Of a stretch of 64,000 nucleotides of DNA, positions 9,748-18,238 are shown piece after piece. The notes under the pieces are model-generated. The model ran no database searches. It saw only the letters and a program-made list of their open reading frames with translations, and was not told the origin of the DNA. The first letter of the stretch is position 1, and each line of letters opens with the position of its first letter. Source of the stretch: Myxococcus dinghuensis (GTDB lineage Bacteria; Myxococcota; Myxococcia; Myxococcales; Myxococcaceae); the NCBI RefSeq assembly GCF_024198235.1, contig NZ_JAKCFB010000001.1:372001-436000 (forward strand), read 5' to 3'. Position numbers and translations under genes: made by a program.

Positions 9748-10545
9748 ATGTGGCTGGACGACAGCTCATCGGATCGCGACCAGGGCTCCGGTGAGGGCTC
9801 GCGCCCGGAGGAGCGGGTGACACGGACCGAGGCGACACCGTCGGGCAGCGACTCCGAACAGTCGCCCGCAGCGCTCAAGGAGGGCAGCCACGCGGGGGCG
9901 CTGAGCGCCAGTTGCGAGGCGCTGTTCCGGGCCACCGAGCAGGTGCTGCCGTGGGCGTGGAAGCTGTTGCAACTGGCCAAGGGCCCGGGGGCGCTGAGTG
10001 GCGCGGCGCGCGCCGCGTCGCTGGAGTTCCTGGACCGGATTCCTCCGCACGTGCGCCGGGGTGTCAGCGAGCTGCAGGCGTTCAGCAACCTGTGGCAGGC
10101 CGTCTGCACGCGGCTGGGGCGTCCGGTGGCGCGCTCCACGGAGGAGCTGCAGCGCGAGCTGAACGAGGACCTCCAGTTGCTGCTGCGTGGCGCCCAGGCG
10201 CGGTTGGGCACCACGGCGGCGCTCGAGCAGGGCCTGCTGCTGCACCTGGGGCGGCTGCGCGAGTCCCGCGGCACGGAGCCCGGCGCGGCGCTGGAGCTGC
10301 GCGCGGCGCTGGACGCCTTCACGCACGCGGTGACGGAGGTGATGGCCGCGGCCAGCGCGTACCGCCGCGCGTGGGAGTCCGCCGAGGCGGAGCTGTCCGA
10401 GTCCGCCGCGTGGCTGGGCGCGGGCGACCCGGGCTTCTGCGCGTGGCTGGCGGAGCACCTCTCCGCGTCCGTGCCCGCGTGGCGCGAGGCGCACGCCTCC
10501 AGCCGGCTGCTCCAGGAGCTGGGCGCGCTCTCCAGCCCCCGGTAG
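9748..10545 (+). CDS. Hypothetical helical protein
   Basis: 265 residues starting at ATG 9748, five bases behind a GGAGGAG ribosome binding site. The first 45 residues are polar and acidic and probably disordered. The rest is rich in Ala, Leu, Glu and Arg, and predicted mostly helical by eye (ELQRELNEDLQLLLRGAQAR, LDAFTHAVTEVMAAASAYRR). There is no signal peptide or membrane segment and no recognised domain. It converges on the cysteine-cluster gene, with 13 bases between stops. Probably a lineage-specific cytoplasmic protein. Confidence 0.75.
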   Translation: MWLDDSSSDRDQGSGEGSRPEERVTRTEATPSGSDSEQSPAALKEGSHAGALSASCEALFRATEQVLPWAWKLLQLAKGPGALSGAARAASLEFLDRIPPHVRRGVSELQAFSNLWQAVCTRLGRPVARSTEELQRELNEDLQLLLRGAQARLGTTAALEQGLLLHLGRLRESRGTEPGAALELRAALDAFTHAVTEVMAAASAYRRAWESAEAELSESAAWLGAGDPGFCAWLAEHLSASVPAWREAHASSRLLQELGALSSPR

Positions 10546-10558
10546 CGCGCTCCCGTCC

Positions 10559-11653
10559 TCAGGGCTCCACGAGGATGCGCTGGCGGTGCAGCTCCAGGAG
10601 GATGTCCTCGGAGAGGTCCGCCTGCTTGTGCTCGCGCAGGTGCTGGCGCACCGCCTCCACCGGCACGCGGCCGGTGAACTCCACCAGCAGGCCGTAGGCC
10701 TCGCCCGGCAGGGCCACGGCGTCGAAGTCGCTGTACGCGCCCAGGGCGACGGAGCCATCCGGGAGCCACTGCACCGTGGCGTCCGGGTTGAACTTGAGGG
10801 TGCGTGGGAGGGTGGGGGAGACGGCCGTCTCGAACAGCTTCTCGACGGTGCGCTGCTCGATGACGCCATCCAGCCCGAGCAGCTTCTCCAGCCCCTCCGC
10901 GGGCAGCTCGCGCACCAGTCGGTAGCAGGCGCGGAAGTAGTCCAGCTCCTTGCCCTCGTGCTCCTTCCACAGGGCCGCGTACGTCCGGGGGGGCGGGGGT
11001 GCGTCGTCGAGGTCCTCCACCTCGAGCGGGGCGGGCTGGAGCTCCGGGCGGTCCTTGCCGGAGAGGATGTAGTCAGGCAGCAGCTGGAGCGCGGTCCAGC
11101 GCGACAGTTGGATCTCCGCCAGCGTCAGGTACGTCTTCAACGACATGTAGAAGCGGCGCCCGTCCGCGCCCGCCACGTACTTGCAGAAGAAGGTGGAGCA
11201 GACGGCCTCGCGGTAGGGCCAGATGGTGCAGCCGCCCGTCTTCTCCGCGTAGTACGGGCAGCGCAGGGACGCGGCGCGGCCGAAGAACTGGTGTCCGTTC
11301 TTGTAGAGGAAGTTGAACTTCGCCGGGGGCTTCACCCACTGGGGCGTCACGCCGACGCGGCCCTGGATGCGCGCCTCCATGCGGCGGCGCCCCTCGGCCA
11401 GCTCCGGTCGGTCATCCGACAGGAGCGCGCCGACGAGGTAGTTGGGCAGGCGCGGGAAGTAGGTGCAGCACTTGGTGTCGGCGCGGAAGAAGCGGCTGAC
11501 GCCATCCACCGCGTCGACGGCGCCGGTGGCGGAGTCGCGGCACATGGCGCAGTGGGAGCAGGTGGCCTTGGTCTCCTCGGGCACGTCCTGTCGGTAGAAG
11601 GCGGGGAGCAGGTCCCGATACAGCGCGGGCAGGGTGTCGATGAGACGAGGCAT
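10559..11653 (-). CDS. Cysteine-cluster protein, YkgJ-like metal-binding type
   Basis: 364 residues with a dense N-terminal cysteine set: CSHCAMC, KCCTYFPRLPNYLVG, LRCPYY, GGCTIWPYREAVCSTFFCKY. The order (CxxC, CC, then a Cys-x-Tyr-containing tail) resembles the zinc/iron-binding YkgJ family (PF03692), though spacing is looser and the protein is two to three times longer. The C-terminal half is acidic and helical and lacks known motifs. It may form a pair with the DUF2378 gene just upstream on the same strand (27-base gap). The metal-binding assignment rests on the visible cysteines; function is unknown. Confidence 0.7.
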   Translation of the reverse strand: MPRLIDTLPALYRDLLPAFYRQDVPEETKATCSHCAMCRDSATGAVDAVDGVSRFFRADTKCCTYFPRLPNYLVGALLSDDRPELAEGRRRMEARIQGRVGVTPQWVKPPAKFNFLYKNGHQFFGRAASLRCPYYAEKTGGCTIWPYREAVCSTFFCKYVAGADGRRFYMSLKTYLTLAEIQLSRWTALQLLPDYILSGKDRPELQPAPLEVEDLDDAPPPPRTYAALWKEHEGKELDYFRACYRLVRELPAEGLEKLLGLDGVIEQRTVEKLFETAVSPTLPRTLKFNPDATVQWLPDGSVALGAYSDFDAVALPGEAYGLLVEFTGRVPVEAVRQHLREHKQADLSEDILLELHRQRILVEP

Positions 11654-11680
11654 GCGGCGTTCCTGATGGAAGGGGCGCGC

Positions 11681-12241
11681 TCAACGCGCCGACGGGTCGT
11701 ACCATTCCAACCGGTACGTGCAGGATTCGGGGTCGTGGCGGGTCCGGGTGATGGTCAGCCCCCGCACGCCGATGCGGTGCAGCCCCTCCTCCAGCACGCC
11801 CTCCACGAAGCCCTCGGTGGCCTCCGGCTCGTTGAACCAGAGCTCGGCGGTGGTGGGGGTGACGACGGTGACGCGTGTCTCCGTGAAGTTGTTGCCGCTG
11901 CGGAAGTTGTGCGTCATGCGGCCCAGCGAGCGCATGGGGCCCAGCACCCGCGCGAGCGTGAGCACGGCGGCGCCCATGACCGTCTGGGCGTAGCCTTCGA
12001 TCATCCGCCGCGCCAACTGCCTCCGTGCGTCCTCCAGGGGACGGTCCGGGTAGAGCGTGCGCCCTACTTCGTCCAGGCAGGCCACCCACACCGTGTGCGG
12101 ATACGCGGCCTGGAGCGGCCCATCCAGGTCCATCCCGAGCGTCCTCAACTGGGAGCGCAGCTCGTAGGACAGGTCCCTGTCGAGCGTCTTCAGGTAGAGG
12201 CTGTCGACGGTGTTGCCGAAGATGACGCGCTCCTGGCTCAT
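11681..12241 (-). CDS. DUF2378 / TIGR02265 myxobacterial family protein
   Basis: 186 residues from ATG 12241 (MSQERVIFGNTVDSLYLKTL). The blocks YPDRPLEDARRQLARRMIEGYAQT and, later, RMTHNFRSGNNFTETRVTVV match the pattern I know for the DUF2378 (TIGR02265) paralogous family, which is expanded in myxobacteria and of unknown function. No signal peptide or membrane segment is seen. It lies 27 bases upstream of the cysteine-cluster gene and may be co-transcribed. A 47-base palindrome sits 115 bases upstream of its start. Confidence 0.72.
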   Translation of the reverse strand: MSQERVIFGNTVDSLYLKTLDRDLSYELRSQLRTLGMDLDGPLQAAYPHTVWVACLDEVGRTLYPDRPLEDARRQLARRMIEGYAQTVMGAAVLTLARVLGPMRSLGRMTHNFRSGNNFTETRVTVVTPTTAELWFNEPEATEGFVEGVLEEGLHRIGVRGLTITRTRHDPESCTYRLEWYDPSAR

Positions 12242-12862
12242 GCGCTCGTGTCCCCGATGAGACCGGGGGACCCACCCCCCAGCGGCGGCGCATTCTCCAC
12301 GGAGCCGACGTCCGGAGGCCAGTCCTCTCGACGTGCCCTGGGGGGTGGGGCGCCTCGCGCGAGCACGCGTCCGGGATGTCGACATCACCACGCGTGCTCG
12401 CGCCGCGATGCAGGCTCATCCACGATGCATGGATGCGACATGTGGCCATGGCCGCCAGGAGGCACCTCGGCGCGCGGGCGCGGCTGTGATTGGAGACGGG
12501 CACCTGGGGCCAAGGCGCTGGAGGCGTGGGCCGGTCGTGGAACCGGACACCTCGCCGTGGCGCGGTGCTCCAGCGGCATGCGTCGCGTGCGCGTGCATTT
12601 GTTGCGTGCGCTTGATGGCGGAGGGCGCGCGGCCCCAGCCGTTGAGGGTGGAAGTCTCTGACCACGTTGCGCCGAGGCGCGCTGGAGCGACGTGAGCCTC
12701 GCTGCGCGTGCGTCGTGGTGAGACTCCGCGCCGCAATCCACGAGGTTCACCTGGACGCCAGGTGGGAGGGCGTGAAGGCATGAGTCGCTCATCACCCGTG
12801 GGCGCGCTTCTCGTCAGAGAGCCTCACCGCGAGAGGAGAGTGTCCGCTAGAATGCACGGCCG
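12242..12862. other. 620-base intergenic region with a large palindrome
   Basis: Lies between two divergent genes. Short open frames exist on both strands but none shows a ribosome binding site or protein-like composition. The notable element is the palindrome at 12357-12403, listed separately. Both flanking promoters must lie here; I could not identify them. Confidence 0.5.
12357..12403. repeat. 47-base nested palindrome
   Basis: Perfect 14-base arms, GCGCGAGCACGCGT at 12357-12370 and its reverse complement at 12390-12403. Their 19-base spacer itself contains a 12-base palindrome, GATGTCGACATC, centred in the element. No T-run follows on either strand, so a simple intrinsic terminator is unlikely. 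Options include an operator for a dimeric or tetrameric regulator, or a cruciform-forming site. Confidence 0.75.
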
Positions 12863-14422
12863 ATGCGGTGGGTCATCCCAACGGCGGGCTTGCGCGGGAC
12901 ACGTGCCATGGACGGTTCCGGTTCCTTCCCTTCGTTCGCTGTGCTCCGCGGTGAGGATGTGCTCACGCGCATCCGTGACGCCGTGTCGCAGAAGTTCCCG
13001 CACTTCCTCCCGGTGGCCCGGCTCTCGCTGTCGGCGCTGGTGGGCTTCTGCGACGGTGTGCAGCAGTTGTTCCCCGCGAGCCGTCCGTCGAGCGTCGTGG
13101 AGTCGCTGACGACGTGGGAGCGCTTCCTGTCCACGGAGCCTCGCTCGCGACGCATCATGATGACGGTGCAGCCGCTGGGCGTGGACACGGCCGGGGAGGC
13201 GTGGGCACCGGCGCTCCTGGCGTGTGTGGCCCGCTGGCACCGGGACAGTCGGGGGCTGCGCTACAACCAGTCCACGGATGTCTGGCTGGCGGGGTTGGAG
13301 CGCGAGGGATTGGATCCGCGTCAGCCGGCCACCGACGACGGCGTGCTCACCGTGGCCCTCACGCACGCGAGCGGGGGCTTCGTGGTGGCGCGCCTGCCTC
13401 TGGAGGACGCGGCGCTGACGCCAGAGGCGGTGGCGGCGAGCCTGACGGCCGTGGCGCCGTGCTCGCTGTCGGAGGCGCGGCGGGACGGGCTGCATCCCCA
13501 GGTGGTGGTGGACGTGGCGGGCCGCGGGGACAGCGCCTGGACGTCACACCTGCTGACGACGAGCGCCTGGCTGGGCGCGCGGGTGGACCCGACGACGGGG
13601 TCGCTGGAGCTGGCCTTCGACCACCTGGTGATGGATGGCTCCGCGATGATGGAGCTGTCACGGCGGGTGGCGGCCGCGCTGCCGCGTCGCGCGGACCGCG
13701 AGGACGCGGGGGAGTGGCTCACGGGCCCCCAGGACCCCACGCCGCTGTTGCGCGTGGAGCTGCCGGAGCGGATCGACTTCCGCAACCTGGCGTGCGCGAC
13801 GCTGACGGCCCTGGAGCGCTCGGGCGCGGGCCTGCTGCGCAGCCAGAACCCCACCATGCTGGTGCCGGTGTTGCCGGATTCGCCCGCGCACGTGGAGCGC
13901 GCGTGGCGGCGCATCCGCATCGCGGTGGTGCCGGCGCGCACGCGCGACGGGGAGATTTCACCGGAGCAGGTGTCCACCCTCCTGGCGCGCACGCGGGGGG
14001 CGGGGGGCGTGCTGGACGACATCTTCTCCACGCTGTACTCGCCGTCGCTGCCGTGGTGGCTCCCGTCGATGACGACGCACGGCTTCGCCTTCACGCCGGG
14101 CCTGCGCCAGGTGGCCACGGCGCTGGCGGGCAACGCGCTCCTGTCGAAGATCACCGTCGAGGTGGAGGACGAGGCGGCGCTGGCGGCGCAGACGCCCATC
14201 TACTTCAACACCATGCGCCCCCTCCCCGCGGTGGGAGGAGGGGTGGCCCTCTGCGTGACGGAGGTGCTGTGCAGGACGCGCAACGGTGTGCGCAAACGCT
14301 TCTTCGCGGCGGTCGCCGGCAGCGGGCCCTTCACGGCGCGCGAGCGACTCGTCGCCTTCCGCGCCGAACTGGCGCCCCAGGTGCTCCGCAGGACCCGTCC
14401 CCCTCCCCCGTCGTTGCGGTAA
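12863..14422 (+). CDS. Putative CoA-dependent acyltransferase-fold protein
   Basis: 519 residues from ATG 12863; an in-frame ATG at 12908 (504 aa) is equally possible, and neither has a good ribosome binding site. Around residue 255 the stretch LAFDHLVMDGSAMMEL carries the HxxxDG motif used by chloramphenicol-acetyltransferase-like enzymes (CAT, lipoyl acyltransferases, condensation domains). The rest has no recognised domain, and there are no signal or clear membrane segments. It is followed after 34 bases by the COG3687-type gene, probably in the same transcript. Assignment rests on one motif plus length. Confidence 0.55.
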   Translation: MRWVIPTAGLRGTRAMDGSGSFPSFAVLRGEDVLTRIRDAVSQKFPHFLPVARLSLSALVGFCDGVQQLFPASRPSSVVESLTTWERFLSTEPRSRRIMMTVQPLGVDTAGEAWAPALLACVARWHRDSRGLRYNQSTDVWLAGLEREGLDPRQPATDDGVLTVALTHASGGFVVARLPLEDAALTPEAVAASLTAVAPCSLSEARRDGLHPQVVVDVAGRGDSAWTSHLLTTSAWLGARVDPTTGSLELAFDHLVMDGSAMMELSRRVAAALPRRADREDAGEWLTGPQDPTPLLRVELPERIDFRNLACATLTALERSGAGLLRSQNPTMLVPVLPDSPAHVERAWRRIRIAVVPARTRDGEISPEQVSTLLARTRGAGGVLDDIFSTLYSPSLPWWLPSMTTHGFAFTPGLRQVATALAGNALLSKITVEVEDEAALAAQTPIYFNTMRPLPAVGGGVALCVTEVLCRTRNGVRKRFFAAVAGSGPFTARERLVAFRAELAPQVLRRTRPPPPSLR

Positions 14423-14456
14423 CCCTCCGTCCCCCCCGGAGCAGGAGTCCCCCAAC

Positions 14457-15302
14457 ATGGTCGCCCCCCCAGACCCTGCACGCATCCTCCCGAGACTGCA
14501 TCTCAAGTTCCCCTTCTCCCCCGACTATCCGCGCATCTGGCACAAGAACGGCGTGGGTTCGACGCACCTGTGGAACGGCCTCAACATGCTGTTCCCGGAG
14601 GGTGAGCGGTTCTTCATCCGCAGCGTCAACCACTACCTCCCCCGCCTGGACGACACCCCCGACCTGCGCGTGCAGGTGAAGGCGTTCTTCGCGCAGGAGG
14701 GCAAGCACGCCCACGAGCACCAGGACTACATCGAGTTGCTGAAGTCGCAGGGGTTCGACGTCTCCGGCTTCATGCGCGTGTTCCACCGCATCGTCTGGGA
14801 CGTCATCCACCGCTACCTCCCGCCCGCGCTGTGTCTGGCCATCACCGCCGCGTTGGAGCACTACACGGCCATCATGGGCTCGGACACGCTGACGCTGGGC
14901 GTGTTCGCGGACAGCCACCCCGCCATGCGCGCCCTCATCGAGTGGCACGCGGCGGAGGAAATCGAACACAAGTCCGTGGCGTTCGACGTGCTGCGCAAGG
15001 TGGCGCCCGGCTACGGGCTGCGGGTGCTGGGGATGCTCATCGGCGTCGCGGCCCTGTTCGGTTTCTGGTTCCTGGCCACGGTGACGCTGCTGCGCCAGGA
15101 GCCCGGGCTGGGCTGGGTGGGGGTGACGCGCGAGCTGCGCCAGGCCCACCGCAAGGACCCGGTGCTCCAGCGCGTGCTGTGGCGGGGCTTGAAGGAGTAC
15201 CTCCGTCCCTCCTTCCACCCGCTGGATGACGACAACCTCCACGTCGCGCGCGCCTACCTCGCCATGTACGACGCGCCCCAGCCGAAGGCGGAGGCGGCGT
15301 AG
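14457..15302 (+). CDS. Predicted metal-dependent hydrolase (PF10118 / COG3687)
   Basis: 281 residues from ATG 14457, behind a GGAGCAGGAG ribosome binding site. Conserved-looking acidic and histidine segments FFAQEGKHAHEHQDYIELL, AALEHYTAIMG and EWHAAEEIEHKSVAFDVL give a ferritin-like set of metal ligands typical of PF10118. One hydrophobic helix (about residues 182-205, RVLGMLIGVAALFGFWFLAT) suggests membrane attachment. It probably shares a transcript with the acyltransferase-like gene. The family name is historical; the real reaction is not known. Confidence 0.82.
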   Translation: MVAPPDPARILPRLHLKFPFSPDYPRIWHKNGVGSTHLWNGLNMLFPEGERFFIRSVNHYLPRLDDTPDLRVQVKAFFAQEGKHAHEHQDYIELLKSQGFDVSGFMRVFHRIVWDVIHRYLPPALCLAITAALEHYTAIMGSDTLTLGVFADSHPAMRALIEWHAAEEIEHKSVAFDVLRKVAPGYGLRVLGMLIGVAALFGFWFLATVTLLRQEPGLGWVGVTRELRQAHRKDPVLQRVLWRGLKEYLRPSFHPLDDDNLHVARAYLAMYDAPQPKAEAA

Positions 15303-15400
15303 GGCCTCCGTCGTGGTGTCGCCGGCGGGGGGCCGGCGAGCGGACGCGGGGGCCTCCTTCCCTGAGCGCGCGGGTGCCCGGACGTGGTTTGCTCGCTCCC

Positions 15401-16699
15401 GTGCTTCGCTTCTCGTCCCTCTTCGTGTTGGTCGTGACGTTGGGCCTGTCGCCTGGCGCGCGGGCGTTCTCCACCGAGGACCACGGTGCGCTGATGCGCG
15501 CCGCCATCGACCGGTCGCTCGACGCCGGCGGGCCCCGCGCGCTCGAGGTGTACCGGACGTCCGTGCTGCACGGCGCGACGGCCGAGGACCTCAACCTCCA
15601 CGTGAAGTGGACGGGCTGGCACCACTACTACCGCCCGGACGGGCCGCTCCCCTCGCTGGTGCGGGAGGGCGCGGACGCCCGCGTGCGCCTGCTCTGGGAG
15701 GAGGCGCTGGAGGCGGCGCGCGAGGGGAACCTGCCGCGCGCGTGGGACCGCGTCGGGCACCTCGCCCACCACATCCAGGACGTGGGCTCGCCGCCGCACG
15801 TCGTGCCGGTGAGCCACGCCGCGTCGGACGGCTTCGAGGACTGGGGGCTGCGCTACGCGCTGTCGCGGCTCCCCCCGCGCGAGCTGGCGCCGATGTCCGG
15901 CGCGGAGGCGCAGCACGCACACGCGAGCGAGACGCTGGAGGCGGTGCGGACCCAATCCCTGACGACGGACGACGGTGTGTCGATTCCCTGGAGCGCCTTC
16001 TGGGCGGAGCCCGCCCCGGGTCATCCGGGCGCGTTCGGGGACTACGGCGCGGTGGGCAACGCCTTCGGCCGCGCGGCGGTGGACTGGCGGGGCCAGCGGC
16101 ATCCCGTGTCCGGCGAGGTCTACGACGCGTTCATGGCGGACCGGGCCGCCGCGGCGGTGGCCTATACGCGCGCCTTCCTCGAGTGGGCCGCGGGGCAGTT
16201 CGAGGCGGTCGCCGCGCCCGGCTCCGTCGCGCCTCCCGCGCGGCCCTATCGTCCGGCCCCGGAGTTGTCGGTGCAGGGAATCGGCGGGCTGAGCCGGGAC
16301 TCCGTGGGCAGCTCGTACATGGTGGGCGTGCGTGCGTCGATGCCCCTGCCGCACGCGCTGGGCCTGTCGCTGGACTGGATGAAGGACGCGAGCGGCGGGC
16401 TTGCTCCCCGGCCGGAGTCGTCCACGTCGCTGTCGCTGCTGTCGCCGCCGCTGTGGACCTGGCGGCCGGGGCCGAAGCTGGCCCTGGACATGCGGGCCGT
16501 CGCGGGCGTGGGGCTGTATTCGTGGAGCAGTGGCTCACGCCTGGGGGTTCCGGCGGGGCTGCGGGTCCACGCGCTGCTGAACGCGCCGCTCATCGCGAGC
16601 CTCGACGTGCGCTACCTGGGACTGAATCCACCGACGGGGCCATGGCGCCATGGGGTCGCGTGGACGCTGGGGCTCGGCATGGCGTGGGGCGACTCCTGA
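15401..16699 (+). CDS. Secreted zinc-dependent phospholipase C-like protein
   Basis: I chose GTG 15401 (432 aa) because it gives a clean signal peptide (LRFSSLFVLVVTLGLSPGARA); an in-frame GTG at 15374 adds nine residues. The mature N-terminal part has histidines and acids spaced as in the zinc phospholipase C / S1-P1 nuclease fold: EDHGALMRAA, LHGATAEDLNLHVKWTGWHH, RVGHLAHHIQDVGSPPHVVPV and later YDAFMADRAAAAV. The C-terminal 150 residues look beta-rich and may form an outer-membrane or surface domain (RVHALLNAPLIASLDVRYLG). Likely exported. Confidence 0.75.
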   Translation: MLRFSSLFVLVVTLGLSPGARAFSTEDHGALMRAAIDRSLDAGGPRALEVYRTSVLHGATAEDLNLHVKWTGWHHYYRPDGPLPSLVREGADARVRLLWEEALEAAREGNLPRAWDRVGHLAHHIQDVGSPPHVVPVSHAASDGFEDWGLRYALSRLPPRELAPMSGAEAQHAHASETLEAVRTQSLTTDDGVSIPWSAFWAEPAPGHPGAFGDYGAVGNAFGRAAVDWRGQRHPVSGEVYDAFMADRAAAAVAYTRAFLEWAAGQFEAVAAPGSVAPPARPYRPAPELSVQGIGGLSRDSVGSSYMVGVRASMPLPHALGLSLDWMKDASGGLAPRPESSTSLSLLSPPLWTWRPGPKLALDMRAVAGVGLYSWSSGSRLGVPAGLRVHALLNAPLIASLDVRYLGLNPPTGPWRHGVAWTLGLGMAWGDS

Positions 16700-16794
16700 G
16701 CGGACGCGGTGGGCGGCTCGGGAATGGGCGGCGGTGACGCGCGTTGTGGCGCACGTCCCCCCGTGTGCACCGCAGCCCCAGAGGCCGTGTCGCC

Positions 16795-17982
16795 ATGTCC
16801 ACTTCCCGCAGGAAGTTCCTCCAGTACTTCGCCGCGGGCGCGTCGTTGCTCGCGCTGCGTCCCGTCGTCCACGCCGCGTCCGGCGGCAAGGCCGCTTCGC
16901 CTCGGAAGGGGCCGAAGAAGCGCATCCTCATCCTCGGAGGCACCGGCTTCCTGGGGCCCGCGGTGGTGGAGGCGGCGCGGGCGCGGGGCCACGTGCTGAC
17001 GCTCTTCAACCGGGGGAAGACGCGCCCGGAGCTGTTCCCCGACGTGGAGAAGCTGCGAGGAGACCGGGACCCCGACAAGGACGAGGGGCTCCAGGCGCTG
17101 CGCAACCGCAAGTGGGACGCGGTGGTGGACACGTCCGGCTACTACCCGCGCCTCGTCCGCGCGTCGGCGGCGCTGCTCGCGCCGAGCGTGAAGCAGTACC
17201 TGTTCATCTCCAGCGTCTCCGCGTACGCCAGCGACAAGACGCCCCACGAGGACGAGTCCGGCCCCACGGCGACGCTGGCGGACCCGACCGTGGAGGAGAT
17301 GGGCAAGGACTACGAGTTCTACGGCGGGCTCAAGCGCGCGTGCGAGGAGGCCGCGGAGGCGGCGATGCCGGGGCGCGTGGCCAACATCCGCCCGGGCTAC
17401 ATCGTCGGGCCGGATGACCGCTCCGACCGCTTCACCTACTGGCCGGTGCGCTTCGACCGGGGAGGGGAGATGCTCGCGCCCGGCACTCCGGAGGACCCGC
17501 TGCAGATCATCGACGTGCGGGACCTGGCCGAATGGCTGGTGCTGCTCATCGAGGGCCACGTCACCGGCGTCTTCAACGCGGTGGGGCCGGGGCCGGCGTG
17601 GACGATGGGCGCGATGCTCGACACGTGCCGGAAGGTGTCGGGCAAGGACACGAAGGTGACGTGGGTGCCCGCGGCCTTCCTCGAGAAGAATGGCGAGACG
17701 GGCGATGTGCGGCTGCCCATCTACATGCCGCCCGCCGGCGCGAGCGCGGGGACCCACCTGCGCGCCAACGCGAAGGCGGTGAAGGCGGGCCTGCGCTTCC
17801 GTCCCGTCGACGTCACCGTCCGAGACACGCTGGCGTGGTTCAAGGGCCTGCCCGAGGACCGCAGGGCCAGGCCGCGTGCGGGCCTGCCTCCGGAGCGCGA
17901 GGCGGAGCTGCTGGCGCTGTGGGCGAAGGCCCGGGAGTCGACTCCGGCCGCCGCGCCCGCCGCCGCCGGCAAGGGCGGGTAG
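16795..17982 (+). CDS. NAD-dependent epimerase/dehydratase-like protein with Tat signal
   Basis: 395 residues from ATG 16795. The N-terminus MSTSRRKFLQYFAAGASLLA has a twin-arginine motif and a hydrophobic stretch, so the protein is probably exported folded. A Rossmann fold follows (RILILGGTGFLGPAVVEAA), with the NAD-dependent epimerase/dehydratase pattern VKQYLFISSVSAYAS and NIRPGYIVGPDDRSDRF. The usual YxxxK appears altered (YGGLKRACE). Substrate unknown. Export of an SDR-type enzyme is uncommon but is seen in this family. Confidence 0.8.
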   Translation: MSTSRRKFLQYFAAGASLLALRPVVHAASGGKAASPRKGPKKRILILGGTGFLGPAVVEAARARGHVLTLFNRGKTRPELFPDVEKLRGDRDPDKDEGLQALRNRKWDAVVDTSGYYPRLVRASAALLAPSVKQYLFISSVSAYASDKTPHEDESGPTATLADPTVEEMGKDYEFYGGLKRACEEAAEAAMPGRVANIRPGYIVGPDDRSDRFTYWPVRFDRGGEMLAPGTPEDPLQIIDVRDLAEWLVLLIEGHVTGVFNAVGPGPAWTMGAMLDTCRKVSGKDTKVTWVPAAFLEKNGETGDVRLPIYMPPAGASAGTHLRANAKAVKAGLRFRPVDVTVRDTLAWFKGLPEDRRARPRAGLPPEREAELLALWAKARESTPAAAPAAAGKGG

Positions 17983-18238
17983 CGCGGCCCCGGGGGCTTC
18001 TCGGAGACATGAGCCCGTGTGAGCGGTTCGTGACACGGCGACCCGGCGGACCGTGCGGGTTGCCGTGTTTCCCTGCCTCTCGTGGGAGGTCGTGCAGGCT
18101 CTGACGTGTGGGTGACTCCCACCGTGCCCCCTGTCCGTCCGGACAGCGAGCGGCCCGGCGCGAAGTCTGTCCCCGCCCGCGAGAGACACGGTGATAAGGA
18201 CGCCCCGGCTGTTACCCAGGGCCACACCCCCCTATCCC

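Noticed and set aside
12333..12695. 120-codon plus-strand frame in the 620-base gap
   Set aside because: Composition not protein-like and it runs across the palindrome.
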